Of a stretch of DNA of 64,000 nt, positions 36,901 through 44,784 are shown piece after piece. The notes beneath the pieces are model-generated. The model was not told the origin of the DNA and did not search any database. It worked only from the letters and a program-made list of their open reading frames with translations. This DNA is from SpSt-333 sp040751955. Its GTDB lineage: Bacteria; Bacteroidota; Ignavibacteria; UBA10030; UBA8401. The stretch spans positions 1-64,000 of the forward strand of contig JBFMFY010000007.1 in assembly GCA_040751955.1 (NCBI GenBank), written 5' to 3'. Each line of letters opens with the position of its first letter. Position 1 is the first letter of the stretch. Position numbers and translations under genes: made by a program.

Positions 36901-37130
36901 TGCCGACACATTACGGGACACTCTCGTATTCTGTTTCTTCTCCATCCGACAGCAGCGTTACAATACAAATTGAAGGAACGGTTAATGCAAACAAAACTCC
37001 GCTGTTAATTCCCGTTACGCTCTGTGCGAAACAATTACAACGCGCGAGTATCAATGGTGTCGCAGTTACGCCGGAGAATGGATTTATTGTGATAAAGCAG
37101 TTGCCCGCGAGTGTGGAGATGATCTACTAG
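33978..37130 (+). CDS. Secreted (alpha/alpha)6 glycosidase-like protein with discoidin-like domain
   Basis: The protein has 1050 residues. Signal peptide to about residue 18. Residues 20-180 are a jelly-roll carbohydrate-binding-like domain and 185-310 resemble an F5/8 type C (discoidin) domain. The C-terminal 480 residues form a six-hairpin toroid as in GH15/GH37/GH63/GH94-like enzymes: RSYERSWIRDGSMTSDALL (about 623), PEHDSHGQLIF, ATSTSIALFP, GWNHWAEVV. Candidate catalytic acids are the Asp of WIRDG and the Glu of HWAEV. I cannot assign a CAZy family. It lies just after the oligosaccharide importer and probably acts in the periplasm on the same glycan. Confidence 0.7.
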   Translation: MKKFLLSLSMVISILHSQSSRTSLLLDDCNSVKSWTTFRSTGVEVTHQNDLGTLRFDIEFPKGSGYGGVFRNFNSHLPENYDISFMMKSTVPVNNFEVKISSDSGGGTIWWVNNKNYTYPADWKRIVIKKRHLSFAWGPNYAAHPSKLSRLEIVVTAGTGGKGSVWIDDVTLTTLPASPKEIPLPSVSASSFMEKNSEPSNVLPGRKGSWISKSKKNEWIELDLKYEKEFGGVNLLWDPSLKGLSYSILTSFDRKKYDTIYSVTKGKSGNVHHFLPESEARYARLLLKGNASNQPFKLEEFSVIASESLSTPNHFYERIAAASPSGFYPRYFLKQQPYWTVVGVPSDTREALFNEDGVFEVDRQKFSIEPFIALDHNRNIFHWANGKSEQSLEENYLPIPTVTRTYEDVELRTTLLAAGDAGSSAVMARYVVKNSSPKNQKGSFYISLRPFQVNPTSQWLNYDGGFAKTNTISIVGNRATVDDKTVIVSGIPTAFGASAIEQGDITDFIAQNSIPQSPFAMQSQGMTSGAFQYSFDLKPGDSLVVIAAVPFTPEGNRWTNGLPTADEFEKTFAEVKSFWKKTLNTVEFNVPPDAQRLVNIIRSNLAYILINKDKFGFQPGSRSYERSWIRDGSMTSDALLKLGITEEPKKYLEWYAPYQYESGSVPCVVDTRGPDPVPEHDSHGQLIFACMEYFRFTNDTAFLRARWNNIAAAVSFIQSLRAQRMTPEFRDGNDEKQAFYGLVTESISHEGYSDKAMHSYWDNFFVLKGLKDASAAAAVLGKQKEAREYDSLAKAFRIDLYNSIALAMKNRKIDYIPGCVEKGDFDATSTSIALFPNGEMKFIPQPAFNTTFDKYFDWFVQRAENKLTWDAYTPYEIRNVGTFIYLGQKERAHYALDYFLKDQRPQGWNHWAEVVANGYRTMRFIGDMPHTWVGSDYINAVRAMFVYEIDDDHSIVMGAGLKEEWVKKGLSIKGLPTHYGTLSYSVSSPSDSSVTIQIEGTVNANKTPLLIPVTLCAKQLQRASINGVAVTPENGFIVIKQLPASVEMIY

Positions 37131-37286
37131 ATATTGTGATTTTACAGACATATCGCTATTGCCAAACGTATTACTGAGGTATCCACACGGCGCAGACGGA
37201 TTTTCCCGCCTTGTTCTGCAATGAAACTCTCCGTACATTGTATCTGTCCATTAATTTTCAGGATTTCCATTACTAATACTTCACAC

Positions 37287-38111
37287 ATGAAAACTCTCAT
37301 TGATGTGTTGACGCTGATTCTGCCGGTTATCTACGGAGGATTGGTCTGGCTGTACGCGAAAAATTTTTTTACCGATGCTCCGCTTCATAAAAATGTGCAG
37401 AGATTTTTCGTTATTCCGGCAGTCATTCTCCACGCAGGCTATCTCATTGTCCGGACGGAAGCGTTCGATCACGTTCCCATCACCACGATGTACGAGATCA
37501 TGTCGCTGATCTCGTTTGCCATTTTTATTGTCTATCTCATTATCGAGTACATGATCAAAGTAAAAGGGACAGGCTTTTTTATCATTACATTGTCGTTTAT
37601 CTTCCAGATTATTTCGTCGCTCTTTATTGAAGATCTGCTGGAAGTGAAACCTGTCCTGCGCAGCAAACTTCTCGGTACGCATGTCTCATCCGCGCTTGTC
37701 GGGTACGTCGGACTGGCGCTTGCCGCGGTGTACGGATTTCTGTATATCATGTTATACCGTAATATCAAGGCAAAACGCTTCAATGCCTTCTATACAAAAT
37801 TGCCAAATCTGGAAATTCTTGAGCAAATGACCTCAATTTCCATAGCAATTGGCTTTGTCTTTCTTGGCATAGCGATTGCAGTTGGTATGATATGGCTTCC
37901 CCGGGCGTTTGAGCATTTTTCGTATTTTGACCCGAAATTGGTTATTACAATATGCATATGGATCATGTACGGAATTGCGCTTCTGGCAAAACGGTATTCG
38001 GGATTGAAGGGGCGACGCTTTATGATACTTGCAATCGCCGGATTCGTCGTGTCGTTTTTTTCGCTAACGGTGGGGAATTTGTATTTCAGCAATTTTCATA
38101 ATTTTTATTGA
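37287..38111 (+). CDS. hemX: HemX/CcsA-like cytochrome c assembly membrane protein
   Basis: The 274-residue protein has about eight hydrophobic helices and matches the CcsA/CcsB/HemX family (TMYEIMSLISFAIFIVYL, GTHVSSALVGYVGLALAAVYGFLYI). The tryptophan-rich heme-handling WWD motif of true CcsA is not evident, favouring HemX. In Bacillus, HemX keeps glutamyl-tRNA reductase levels down, and its gene likewise sits next to hemA. ATG 37287 is chosen because the upstream in-frame residues look like translated leader. HemA starts 14 bases after its stop, so it leads the heme operon. Confidence 0.75.
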   Translation: MKTLIDVLTLILPVIYGGLVWLYAKNFFTDAPLHKNVQRFFVIPAVILHAGYLIVRTEAFDHVPITTMYEIMSLISFAIFIVYLIIEYMIKVKGTGFFIITLSFIFQIISSLFIEDLLEVKPVLRSKLLGTHVSSALVGYVGLALAAVYGFLYIMLYRNIKAKRFNAFYTKLPNLEILEQMTSISIAIGFVFLGIAIAVGMIWLPRAFEHFSYFDPKLVITICIWIMYGIALLAKRYSGLKGRRFMILAIAGFVVSFFSLTVGNLYFSNFHNFY

Positions 38112-38125
38112 TTTACGGCTGAAAC

Positions 38126-39433
38126 ATGGATCTTTTTGTTGTCGGAATAAATCATCGGACTGCATCGCTGGATGTGCGTGAAAAGTTATGGCTTTCCACT
38201 GATGAAAAGCGCCGCCTGCTCCATGCCTGCAGAGAGAAATTTTTTAGCGAATGTTTTGTCACATCTACATGCAACCGAACCGAATTATACGGAGTGATCG
38301 ATAAAACATTTCAGCAACAGACTGATACTGCCGCTTCTTATTATCGGGAAATACAAGATTATTTTGTCGGATTTAAGAATGCAGCCTCATTTCTCAAATA
38401 TGAAAATCTATACTCGCTTTCCGCTGTTGCTGCTGTGAAACATCTTTTCCGAGTTGCTGCCGGCATCGATTCGATGGTTGTCGGCGATGTCCAGATTCTC
38501 GGGCAGATCAAAGATGATTTTCAACTTGCGGTAGAAGAGCAAACGGTCGGAACATTGATGCACAAATTTCTACAGGCGGCGCTGCACGTCGGGAAGAGAG
38601 TGAGAACGGAAACGTCGCTGATGGAAGGTGCCGTCTCCGTGAGTTATGCTGCCGTTGAGATGGCGTCGAAAATTTTCGACGATCTCGGCACACGCAAAGC
38701 GTTGTTGATCGGTGCCGGAGAAACGGGAGAGTTGACGGCAAAGCATTTAACGGGACGCGGTATTGGAGCATTATTCATTACGAACCGCACGCGGCAGAAA
38801 GCGGAAGAACTTGCGTCAACACTCGAAGGGAATGTCGTTGAATTCGAATCGTTCCACACGATCATCCCGACCGTCGATATCATCATCTCATCGATCGATT
38901 CCAAAGAATATATTCTCACCGCACCGCAGATCAAGACGGCGCTCAAACAACGGCATCACACCCCGCTCTTTATTTTCGATATCGGCGTACCCCGCAATAT
39001 CGATCCGGCAGCGAATGATATTGACAATGTATTCCTGAACGATATGGATTCACTCTCCAATGTCATTTCTCAGAACATTCATAAACGTGAATCGGAACTG
39101 CCGAAAGTGAACGGGATTATTCTGGAGGAAATGAGAAATTTCCACCAATGGTTCAAGTCATTGCAGGTCGGTCCTACGATTCAAGATCTCAGAAATCATT
39201 TTGAGTATGTCCGGCAGGAAGAAGTTGCGAAACATATCAACCGCTTTACCGATCGCGATCAGGAATTGATCGACCTGGTGACAAAACGGATCGTCAACAA
39301 ACTGCTCCATCACCCAACCGTCACGCTTCGCAACGGACATGATGAAACCGAGAGTCAGAAAAAATCCCGGCTCGATCTCGTGAGGAGTTTATTCGGATTG
39401 GACAGGTCGAAGCATTCAGAGGGACACGAGTGA
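38126..39433 (+). CDS. hemA: Glutamyl-tRNA reductase
   Basis: This 435-residue enzyme makes glutamate 1-semialdehyde from Glu-tRNA with NADPH, the first step of C5-type heme synthesis. The catalytic Cys is Cys49 in TSTCNRTELYG. The NADPH site is LIGAGETGELTAKHL, and the C-terminal dimerisation helices end in NKLLHHPTV. Its stop overlaps the GTG of hemC (GTGA), indicating translational coupling. The tRNA-Glu gene lies at the other end of this operon. Confidence 0.97.
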   Translation: MDLFVVGINHRTASLDVREKLWLSTDEKRRLLHACREKFFSECFVTSTCNRTELYGVIDKTFQQQTDTAASYYREIQDYFVGFKNAASFLKYENLYSLSAVAAVKHLFRVAAGIDSMVVGDVQILGQIKDDFQLAVEEQTVGTLMHKFLQAALHVGKRVRTETSLMEGAVSVSYAAVEMASKIFDDLGTRKALLIGAGETGELTAKHLTGRGIGALFITNRTRQKAEELASTLEGNVVEFESFHTIIPTVDIIISSIDSKEYILTAPQIKTALKQRHHTPLFIFDIGVPRNIDPAANDIDNVFLNDMDSLSNVISQNIHKRESELPKVNGIILEEMRNFHQWFKSLQVGPTIQDLRNHFEYVRQEEVAKHINRFTDRDQELIDLVTKRIVNKLLHHPTVTLRNGHDETESQKKSRLDLVRSLFGLDRSKHSEGHE

Positions 39434-40377
39434 TCCAACCGAACAAAATCGTTATCGGAACACGCGGAAGCGAACTAGCGCTCTGGCAGGCAGAATGGGT
39501 GCGGCAGGAACTGCAGCAGCGATATTCTTGGATCGAAATCGATACCGTCATTATCAAAACCACCGGCGATAAAATTCTCGACTCGCCTCTGTCGAAAATC
39601 GGTGATAAGGGATTATTCACCAAAGAGATTGAAAAAGCGCTGTTAGACAAAGAGATTGATCTTGCTGTTCATAGTTTAAAAGATGTCCCGACGCAGTTAA
39701 CCCCCGGATTAACTCTCGGTGCAATTTCCAAACGCGAAGATGTGCGGGATGTGTTCATTTCGCATCCATCAAAAAAATATGCTTCGTTCAACGATGTGCC
39801 AACAGGGGGAAAAGTAGCGACGGGAAGTTTGCGGCGAAAATGCCAATTGTTGCAGCACCGCCCCGATCTAACGATCATCGACATACGAGGCAATCTCAAA
39901 ACACGAAGAGAAAAACTTGAACAATCCGACTGGGACGGAATGCTCCTTGCCAAAGCGGGCGTAACACGGCTGGGTTGGGCTGCGATGATCTCCGAAGTAT
40001 TCTCACCGGCGTTCATTCTTCCCGCTGTCGGGCAGGGGGCTCTTGGAATTGAAATACGTGATGACGACGGTGAATTAATGAAACTTATAGCTCCGCTGTC
40101 ACATTCTGAAACACAAATTGCAACCACGGGCGAACGCGCTCTTCTGCGCCACCTCGAAGGAGGTTGCCAAATTCCGATCGGCACATTCGGGAGAATCGAG
40201 AATGGCGCATTCATCCTTGATGCGATGGTCGGATCGCTTGATGGAAAGCGAGTAGTACGTGGTTCCATCAACGGTTCACCGGATGAAGCGGGAGGACTGG
40301 GCATCCGGCTTGCCGATGAATTGCTCGCGCGCGGTGCAAAAGATATTTTAGACGAGATACGGAAAAATTCGCCGTGA
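39430..40377 (+). CDS. hemC: Hydroxymethylbilane synthase
   Basis: This 315-residue porphobilinogen deaminase joins four porphobilinogens into hydroxymethylbilane. Seen: TRGSELALWQAEWV at the N-terminus, the catalytic Asp85 in HSLKDVPT, and the dipyrromethane cofactor Cys246 in EGGCQIPIG. GTG start overlapping the hemA stop; its own stop overlaps the hemD start. Confidence 0.97.
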   Translation: MIQPNKIVIGTRGSELALWQAEWVRQELQQRYSWIEIDTVIIKTTGDKILDSPLSKIGDKGLFTKEIEKALLDKEIDLAVHSLKDVPTQLTPGLTLGAISKREDVRDVFISHPSKKYASFNDVPTGGKVATGSLRRKCQLLQHRPDLTIIDIRGNLKTRREKLEQSDWDGMLLAKAGVTRLGWAAMISEVFSPAFILPAVGQGALGIEIRDDDGELMKLIAPLSHSETQIATTGERALLRHLEGGCQIPIGTFGRIENGAFILDAMVGSLDGKRVVRGSINGSPDEAGGLGIRLADELLARGAKDILDEIRKNSP

Positions 40378-41156
40378 CAAGGCAGCTACCACTTTCCGGC
40401 AAAACAATTGTAGTCACGCGGCGGAAAGAACAGGCAAAAGAATTTTCCGAACTGTTGATGCAAAAAGGAGCAAACGTTCTTCTTTTTCCTGCACTGGAGA
40501 TCGTAGCGCCTGATTCGTGGAGAGAGTGTGATGTCGCTCTGGATCGGCTGAACAGCTATTCCGGAATTATTTTTACCAGTTCAAACGCGGTAAAATACTT
40601 CCTGCAGCGCGTCAGCTATCGAAAGCAATCGGCGCAGTTGAACAATCTTGCACTCTACGCCGTGGGTGAAACAACGGAAAATGAAATCAAGAAATCTGGT
40701 TTTCACGCAGAGCAATTGCCGGATACATTTTCCGCACAGGAGCTTGCACAAGCAATTGCACAAACCAGTGTCAGGGGTAAACGATTCTTGTTTCCGAGAG
40801 GGAATCTTTCAAAAAATGACATCCAGGCGATTTTGACGGTGAACGGTGCAGTGGTTGACGATGTTGTCGTGTACACGACACAGGAACTGCCGCTCAATAA
40901 CGAACGGAGAAATATGTTGAGTGAGATTGAACAACGAGCAGATTTGATTACGTTCTTCAGTCCGTCGAGCGTGCGCCATAGTATGAATTACGCTCGGAAT
41001 ATTTTTTCACTGAAAAATGCGGCAGTGATAGGCGAAACAACAGCTGCCGCCGCACGTCAAGAGAATTTGAATGTTGTTCTTGTTGCGCCGCGTTCAACCG
41101 CCGCGGCATTTGCAGATGCGATAGAAAAGTTTTATACAAAAATAACCGAACAATAG
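40374..41156 (+). CDS. hemD: Uroporphyrinogen-III synthase
   Basis: This 260-residue two-lobed enzyme closes hydroxymethylbilane with inversion of ring D. The family is weakly conserved; recognisable stretches are VVTRRKEQAKEF, IIFTSSNAVKYFL, YAVGETTENEIKKSGF and DLITFFSPSSVRH. Context, being coupled by a 4-base overlap to hemC, makes the call firm. A dispersed palindromic element fills the gap to hemE. Confidence 0.93.
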   Translation: MTRQLPLSGKTIVVTRRKEQAKEFSELLMQKGANVLLFPALEIVAPDSWRECDVALDRLNSYSGIIFTSSNAVKYFLQRVSYRKQSAQLNNLALYAVGETTENEIKKSGFHAEQLPDTFSAQELAQAIAQTSVRGKRFLFPRGNLSKNDIQAILTVNGAVVDDVVVYTTQELPLNNERRNMLSEIEQRADLITFFSPSSVRHSMNYARNIFSLKNAAVIGETTAAAARQENLNVVLVAPRSTAAAFADAIEKFYTKITEQ

Positions 41157-41162
41157 AAATTG

Positions 41163-41243
41163 GTCACCCTGAGCATGTGCCGGCGTTTATTAACGGTATG
41201 CGTCGAAAGGTTATCCTTCGATGTGCTCGCGTACTCAGAATGA
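41163..41243. repeat. GTCACCCTGAGC-type element between hemD and hemE
   Basis: The left end GTCACCCTGAGC is identical to the end of the mutS insertion. The right end ACTCAGAATGA is related but degenerate, and CGTCGAAAGG and CCTTCGATG form inner arms. It leaves no Shine-Dalgarno site before the TTG of hemE. Confidence 0.7.
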
Positions 41244-41273
41244 ATTCCGATTGATAACGAAAGCAAAATACCA

Positions 41274-42326
41274 TTGAAAAATGATTTACTTATCCGTGCC
41301 GCTCGCAGGCAGCACGTTGAACGAACACCGGTCTGGTTCATGAGGCAAGCCGGAAGATATTTGCCGGAATACAGGGCAGTCCGTGCAAAAGCGGATTTCC
41401 TCACGCTGTGCAAAACTCCAGAACTCGCCGCCGAAGTAACGGTGCAGCCGGTAGAATTGATCGGTGTCGATGCCGCCATAATTTTTTCGGACATCTTAGT
41501 GGTTCCCGAAGCAATGGGAATGGAATTGATCGTTGAAGAGGGGAAAGGGGGTCCGCGTTTTCCGAAACCGGTACGCTCTTCTGAAGATATCAATGCACTG
41601 CGCGCCGTCGATCCGAACAGCGGACTTCGATACGTGATGGATGCGATCCGTCTGTCAAAGCAGCGGCTGTCCGATGAAGTGCCGCTCATCGGGTTTTCCG
41701 GTTCGCCGTGGACACTGGCAGCGTATATGGTGGAAGGGAAAGGATCAAAAGACTTTCGTCATGCAAAAGAAATGATTTTCTCCAAGCCGCAGCAGGCGCA
41801 TCTGTTGTTGCAGCGGCTTGCGCAATCGGTGGCTGAGTATCTTTCCGCACAAGTTGACGCCGGTGCAGACATTGTGCAGATCTTCGATACATGGGGCGGA
41901 ATTCTTGCACAGGAAGAGTTCGAAGAATTTTCTCTCCTGTATATTCAAAAGATCGTTGAACAGGTGAAGAAGAAAAATGTTCCTGTTATTGTCTTTTGCA
42001 AAGACTGCGGTCATTCGCTCAAAAAAATTGCCGACATCGGAGCCGACGTCGTCGGTTTGGATTGGTCAACGGATATCGGAAAGGCACGGAATGCCGTCGG
42101 AAAAAAAGTTGCATTGCAGGGAAATCTTGACCCGACGATGTTATTCTCGACCCCCGAACGGATAGAGCACGGTGTACAATCGATCCTGCAAAAATACGGC
42201 AACGGTGCAGGACATATTTTCAATCTCGGACACGGTATTCTTCCTGAAACTCCTGTCGAGAACGTGAAGACATTTATCAACGCTGTAAAAACATTCAGCA
42301 CTCAGTATCATGTGAAAGAGAAGTGA
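41274..42326 (+). CDS. hemE: Uroporphyrinogen decarboxylase
   Basis: This 350-residue enzyme converts uroporphyrinogen III to coproporphyrinogen III. The signature FMRQAGRYLPEYR is at residues 23-35, and GSPWTLAAYMVEG, FDTWGG and GNLDPTMLF follow. The start is a TTG without a ribosome-binding site; an ATG alternative would be far inside the conserved region, so TTG is retained. Confidence 0.97.
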   Translation: MKNDLLIRAARRQHVERTPVWFMRQAGRYLPEYRAVRAKADFLTLCKTPELAAEVTVQPVELIGVDAAIIFSDILVVPEAMGMELIVEEGKGGPRFPKPVRSSEDINALRAVDPNSGLRYVMDAIRLSKQRLSDEVPLIGFSGSPWTLAAYMVEGKGSKDFRHAKEMIFSKPQQAHLLLQRLAQSVAEYLSAQVDAGADIVQIFDTWGGILAQEEFEEFSLLYIQKIVEQVKKKNVPVIVFCKDCGHSLKKIADIGADVVGLDWSTDIGKARNAVGKKVALQGNLDPTMLFSTPERIEHGVQSILQKYGNGAGHIFNLGHGILPETPVENVKTFINAVKTFSTQYHVKEK

Positions 42327-42330
42327 TGCG

Positions 42331-43719
42331 ATGAAACAATTTGAATCGATTGATGTTGGCATTCTAAAAAAATACTCCGGTCAAGGACCGCGCTACACAA
42401 GTTATCCCACTGCGCCTCTCTTTTCTTCCTCTTTCGGTCCAAAGGAATACAGAGAAGAGATCGCAAAGACAAATACGGACGGAAGCAGCGCCGACCTTTC
42501 CCTGTATTTTCATTTCCCGTACTGCGATACACTCTGCTATTTCTGCGGCTGCACAATGCTGGTCACGCACGATCACAACAATATTGTCAACTATAATAAG
42601 TTTCTTAAAAAAGAGATCGAAATGGTTTCGCCGATGATTTCTCCGAATCGTACGGTGTCACAGTTGCACTGGGGGGGCGGAACGCCGTCGTACCAGGAGC
42701 CGGAGGAAATTCGTAACATCGGTTCGTTCATTAAAAATCATTTTCACTTTGCAGATGGTATCGAAGCAAGTGTCGAAATCGATCCCCGCGGATTGACATA
42801 TGAACATATGAAAGCGCTGCGCGAAAGCGGATTTAACCGTGTAAGCATGGGCGTGCAGGATTTCAACGAAAAAGTGCAGGAGGCGGTCAATCGGATTCAG
42901 CCTGAATCGATCACTCGCGCAGCAGTGGATTGGAGCCGCAATCTCGGTTTCTCCAGCATCAATCTCGATCTGATCTACGGTTTGCCGTACCAAACATTGA
43001 AAACATTTGAAGAAACGGTAGAGAAAGTAATAGATATTTCACCGGACAGAATTGCGGTCTTCAATTATGCGCACGTGCCGTGGCTGAAGCCGCATCAAAA
43101 AGTGATCAAGACGGAAACACTGCCGACGGTAGAAGAGAAACTGGAAATTTTCAAAATGACGATTGAGAAACTTGTCGATGCAGGATACTGGAACATCGGC
43201 ATGGATCATTTCGCGAAGGCGACCGATGAGATAACGATCGCACAGAAGAATAAAACAATGTACCGCAACTTCCAGGGATACTCGACCAAAGCAGGATGCG
43301 ACCTGTACGGATTCGGGATGTCTGCGATCGGACATTTTCAAAATACATACCACCAGAACGTTAAAACGGTGACCGGATATTGCAACACAATCGGCGCGGG
43401 AAACTTTGCAACGACCGTCGGCTACAGAATGACTGCGGACGATCATATACGCAAAGATGTCATCATGCGGATCATGTGCGATATGGAATTAGACATTCCC
43501 GCAACCGAAGCAAAACACAAGATCAATTTCAGAGATTATTTTGCTTCGTCGTTCGATAAGCTTCAACCCTTTGTTGATGATGGTTTGGTAACAATTGAAC
43601 CGACAAAGATTATCGTTCACGGGCTTGGCAGACTTGTTATCCGCAACATCGCCATGGCATTTGATGCATACATTGACCAAATGATGAAAGAAAAACCGAT
43701 CTTTTCAAAGACTGTGTAA
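42331..43719 (+). CDS. hemN: Oxygen-independent coproporphyrinogen III oxidase
   Basis: This is a 462-residue radical SAM enzyme. The cluster motif is YCDTLCYFCGC, where CxxxCxxC binds the iron-sulfur cluster, followed by LHWGGGTPSY and DLIYGLPYQT. It decarboxylates two propionates without oxygen. The long form with the extra C after the motif is true HemN rather than HemW. It starts 4 bases after hemE. Confidence 0.97.
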   Translation: MKQFESIDVGILKKYSGQGPRYTSYPTAPLFSSSFGPKEYREEIAKTNTDGSSADLSLYFHFPYCDTLCYFCGCTMLVTHDHNNIVNYNKFLKKEIEMVSPMISPNRTVSQLHWGGGTPSYQEPEEIRNIGSFIKNHFHFADGIEASVEIDPRGLTYEHMKALRESGFNRVSMGVQDFNEKVQEAVNRIQPESITRAAVDWSRNLGFSSINLDLIYGLPYQTLKTFEETVEKVIDISPDRIAVFNYAHVPWLKPHQKVIKTETLPTVEEKLEIFKMTIEKLVDAGYWNIGMDHFAKATDEITIAQKNKTMYRNFQGYSTKAGCDLYGFGMSAIGHFQNTYHQNVKTVTGYCNTIGAGNFATTVGYRMTADDHIRKDVIMRIMCDMELDIPATEAKHKINFRDYFASSFDKLQPFVDDGLVTIEPTKIIVHGLGRLVIRNIAMAFDAYIDQMMKEKPIFSKTV

Positions 43720-43756
43720 AGAACTTCCGCACCTTTGCGAAGAGTAGGAAGGGATT

Positions 43757-43792
43757 ATGAAAACCTTCGCATGGACCAGTATAAAAGAATGA
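43757..43792 (+). CDS. Possible 11-codon leader ORF before hemH
   Basis: ATG 43757 is preceded by GGAAGGG and encodes MKTFAWTSIKE. Its TGA overlaps ATG 43789, the likely hemH start, as ATGA. It could couple hemH translation. Evidence is only the layout. Confidence 0.3.
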   Translation: MKTFAWTSIKE

Positions 43793-44784
43793 GCCCATAC
43801 AAAGAAAGAATTGCCGTTGTACTTCTCCAACTCGGCGGACCAGACAATCTTGCGGCGGTTGAACCATTTCTCTACAACTTGTTCTGCGACCCGGACATCA
43901 TTGATATTCCCGGTGCATTCTTATTTCGCAAAAGGCTTGCACGAATGATCTCTACCCGCCGGGCGCCGAAAGTGCAGGAGTTATACAAACGCATTGGCAA
44001 TCGATCGCCGATTTTGAAGCAGACGAAATTGCAGGCAGACCGCTTGTTGGAAAGGCTGAGAGGAAAAGGATACACAGTTGATGTTCACATTGCGATGCGC
44101 TACTGGCATCCGTTGACCGATGTTGCCGTTCAAAACGTTTTCGATTCGAAACCCGACCGCATTGTTTTACTTCCGCTCTATCCCCACTATTGCAAGGCGA
44201 CAACAGGATCAAGTGTGAATGAATGGAATCGAACAATCAAACGATTGAACATGCCGGAGATACCAACAACGCTGATTGAACATTATTACGATCATCCGTT
44301 GTACATTGAAGCAATGGTGAATCGTATTCGTTGCGCACTCAATCGTGTTCCGAAGAATGAACGTTCCAAAGTGCAGATCGTGTTCAGCGCGCACGGCACA
44401 CCGATGAAATTGGTGCGGGATGGCGATCCGTATTCGCATCACATCAGAAAAACGTATGAACTTGTTGTTGAAAAGGGGCAGTTCGGATTGCCGCATGCGC
44501 TCTGTTTTCAAAGCAAAGTTGGTCCGCAAAAATGGTTGACCCCGTCGCTTGTTGAAACGATTGATCGATTGGGACATGCAGGGGCAACACATCTTCTTGT
44601 CGTACCCATTGCATTTGTGACCGATCATATCGAGACGCTCTCCGAGATCAACATCGAAGCACGCGATGAGGCGCTGAAATTAGGAGTGAAGTACTACGAC
44701 ATGATGCCGGCATTGCTGACGGAAGAGTCGTTCATTGAATGCCTCTCTGATCTTGTTGAGAAAAGATTATCGACACCACAATGA
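43789..44784 (+). CDS. hemH: Ferrochelatase
   Basis: The 331-residue enzyme inserts ferrous iron into protoporphyrin IX. Family features: VVLLQLGGPD near the N-terminus, the catalytic His in FSAHGTPM, and TDHIETL with the acidic partner near the C-terminus. ATG 43789 starts directly before the conserved region; ATG 43771 would add six residues. Its stop overlaps the hemG start by 4 bases. Confidence 0.96.
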   Translation: MSPYKERIAVVLLQLGGPDNLAAVEPFLYNLFCDPDIIDIPGAFLFRKRLARMISTRRAPKVQELYKRIGNRSPILKQTKLQADRLLERLRGKGYTVDVHIAMRYWHPLTDVAVQNVFDSKPDRIVLLPLYPHYCKATTGSSVNEWNRTIKRLNMPEIPTTLIEHYYDHPLYIEAMVNRIRCALNRVPKNERSKVQIVFSAHGTPMKLVRDGDPYSHHIRKTYELVVEKGQFGLPHALCFQSKVGPQKWLTPSLVETIDRLGHAGATHLLVVPIAFVTDHIETLSEINIEARDEALKLGVKYYDMMPALLTEESFIECLSDLVEKRLSTPQ

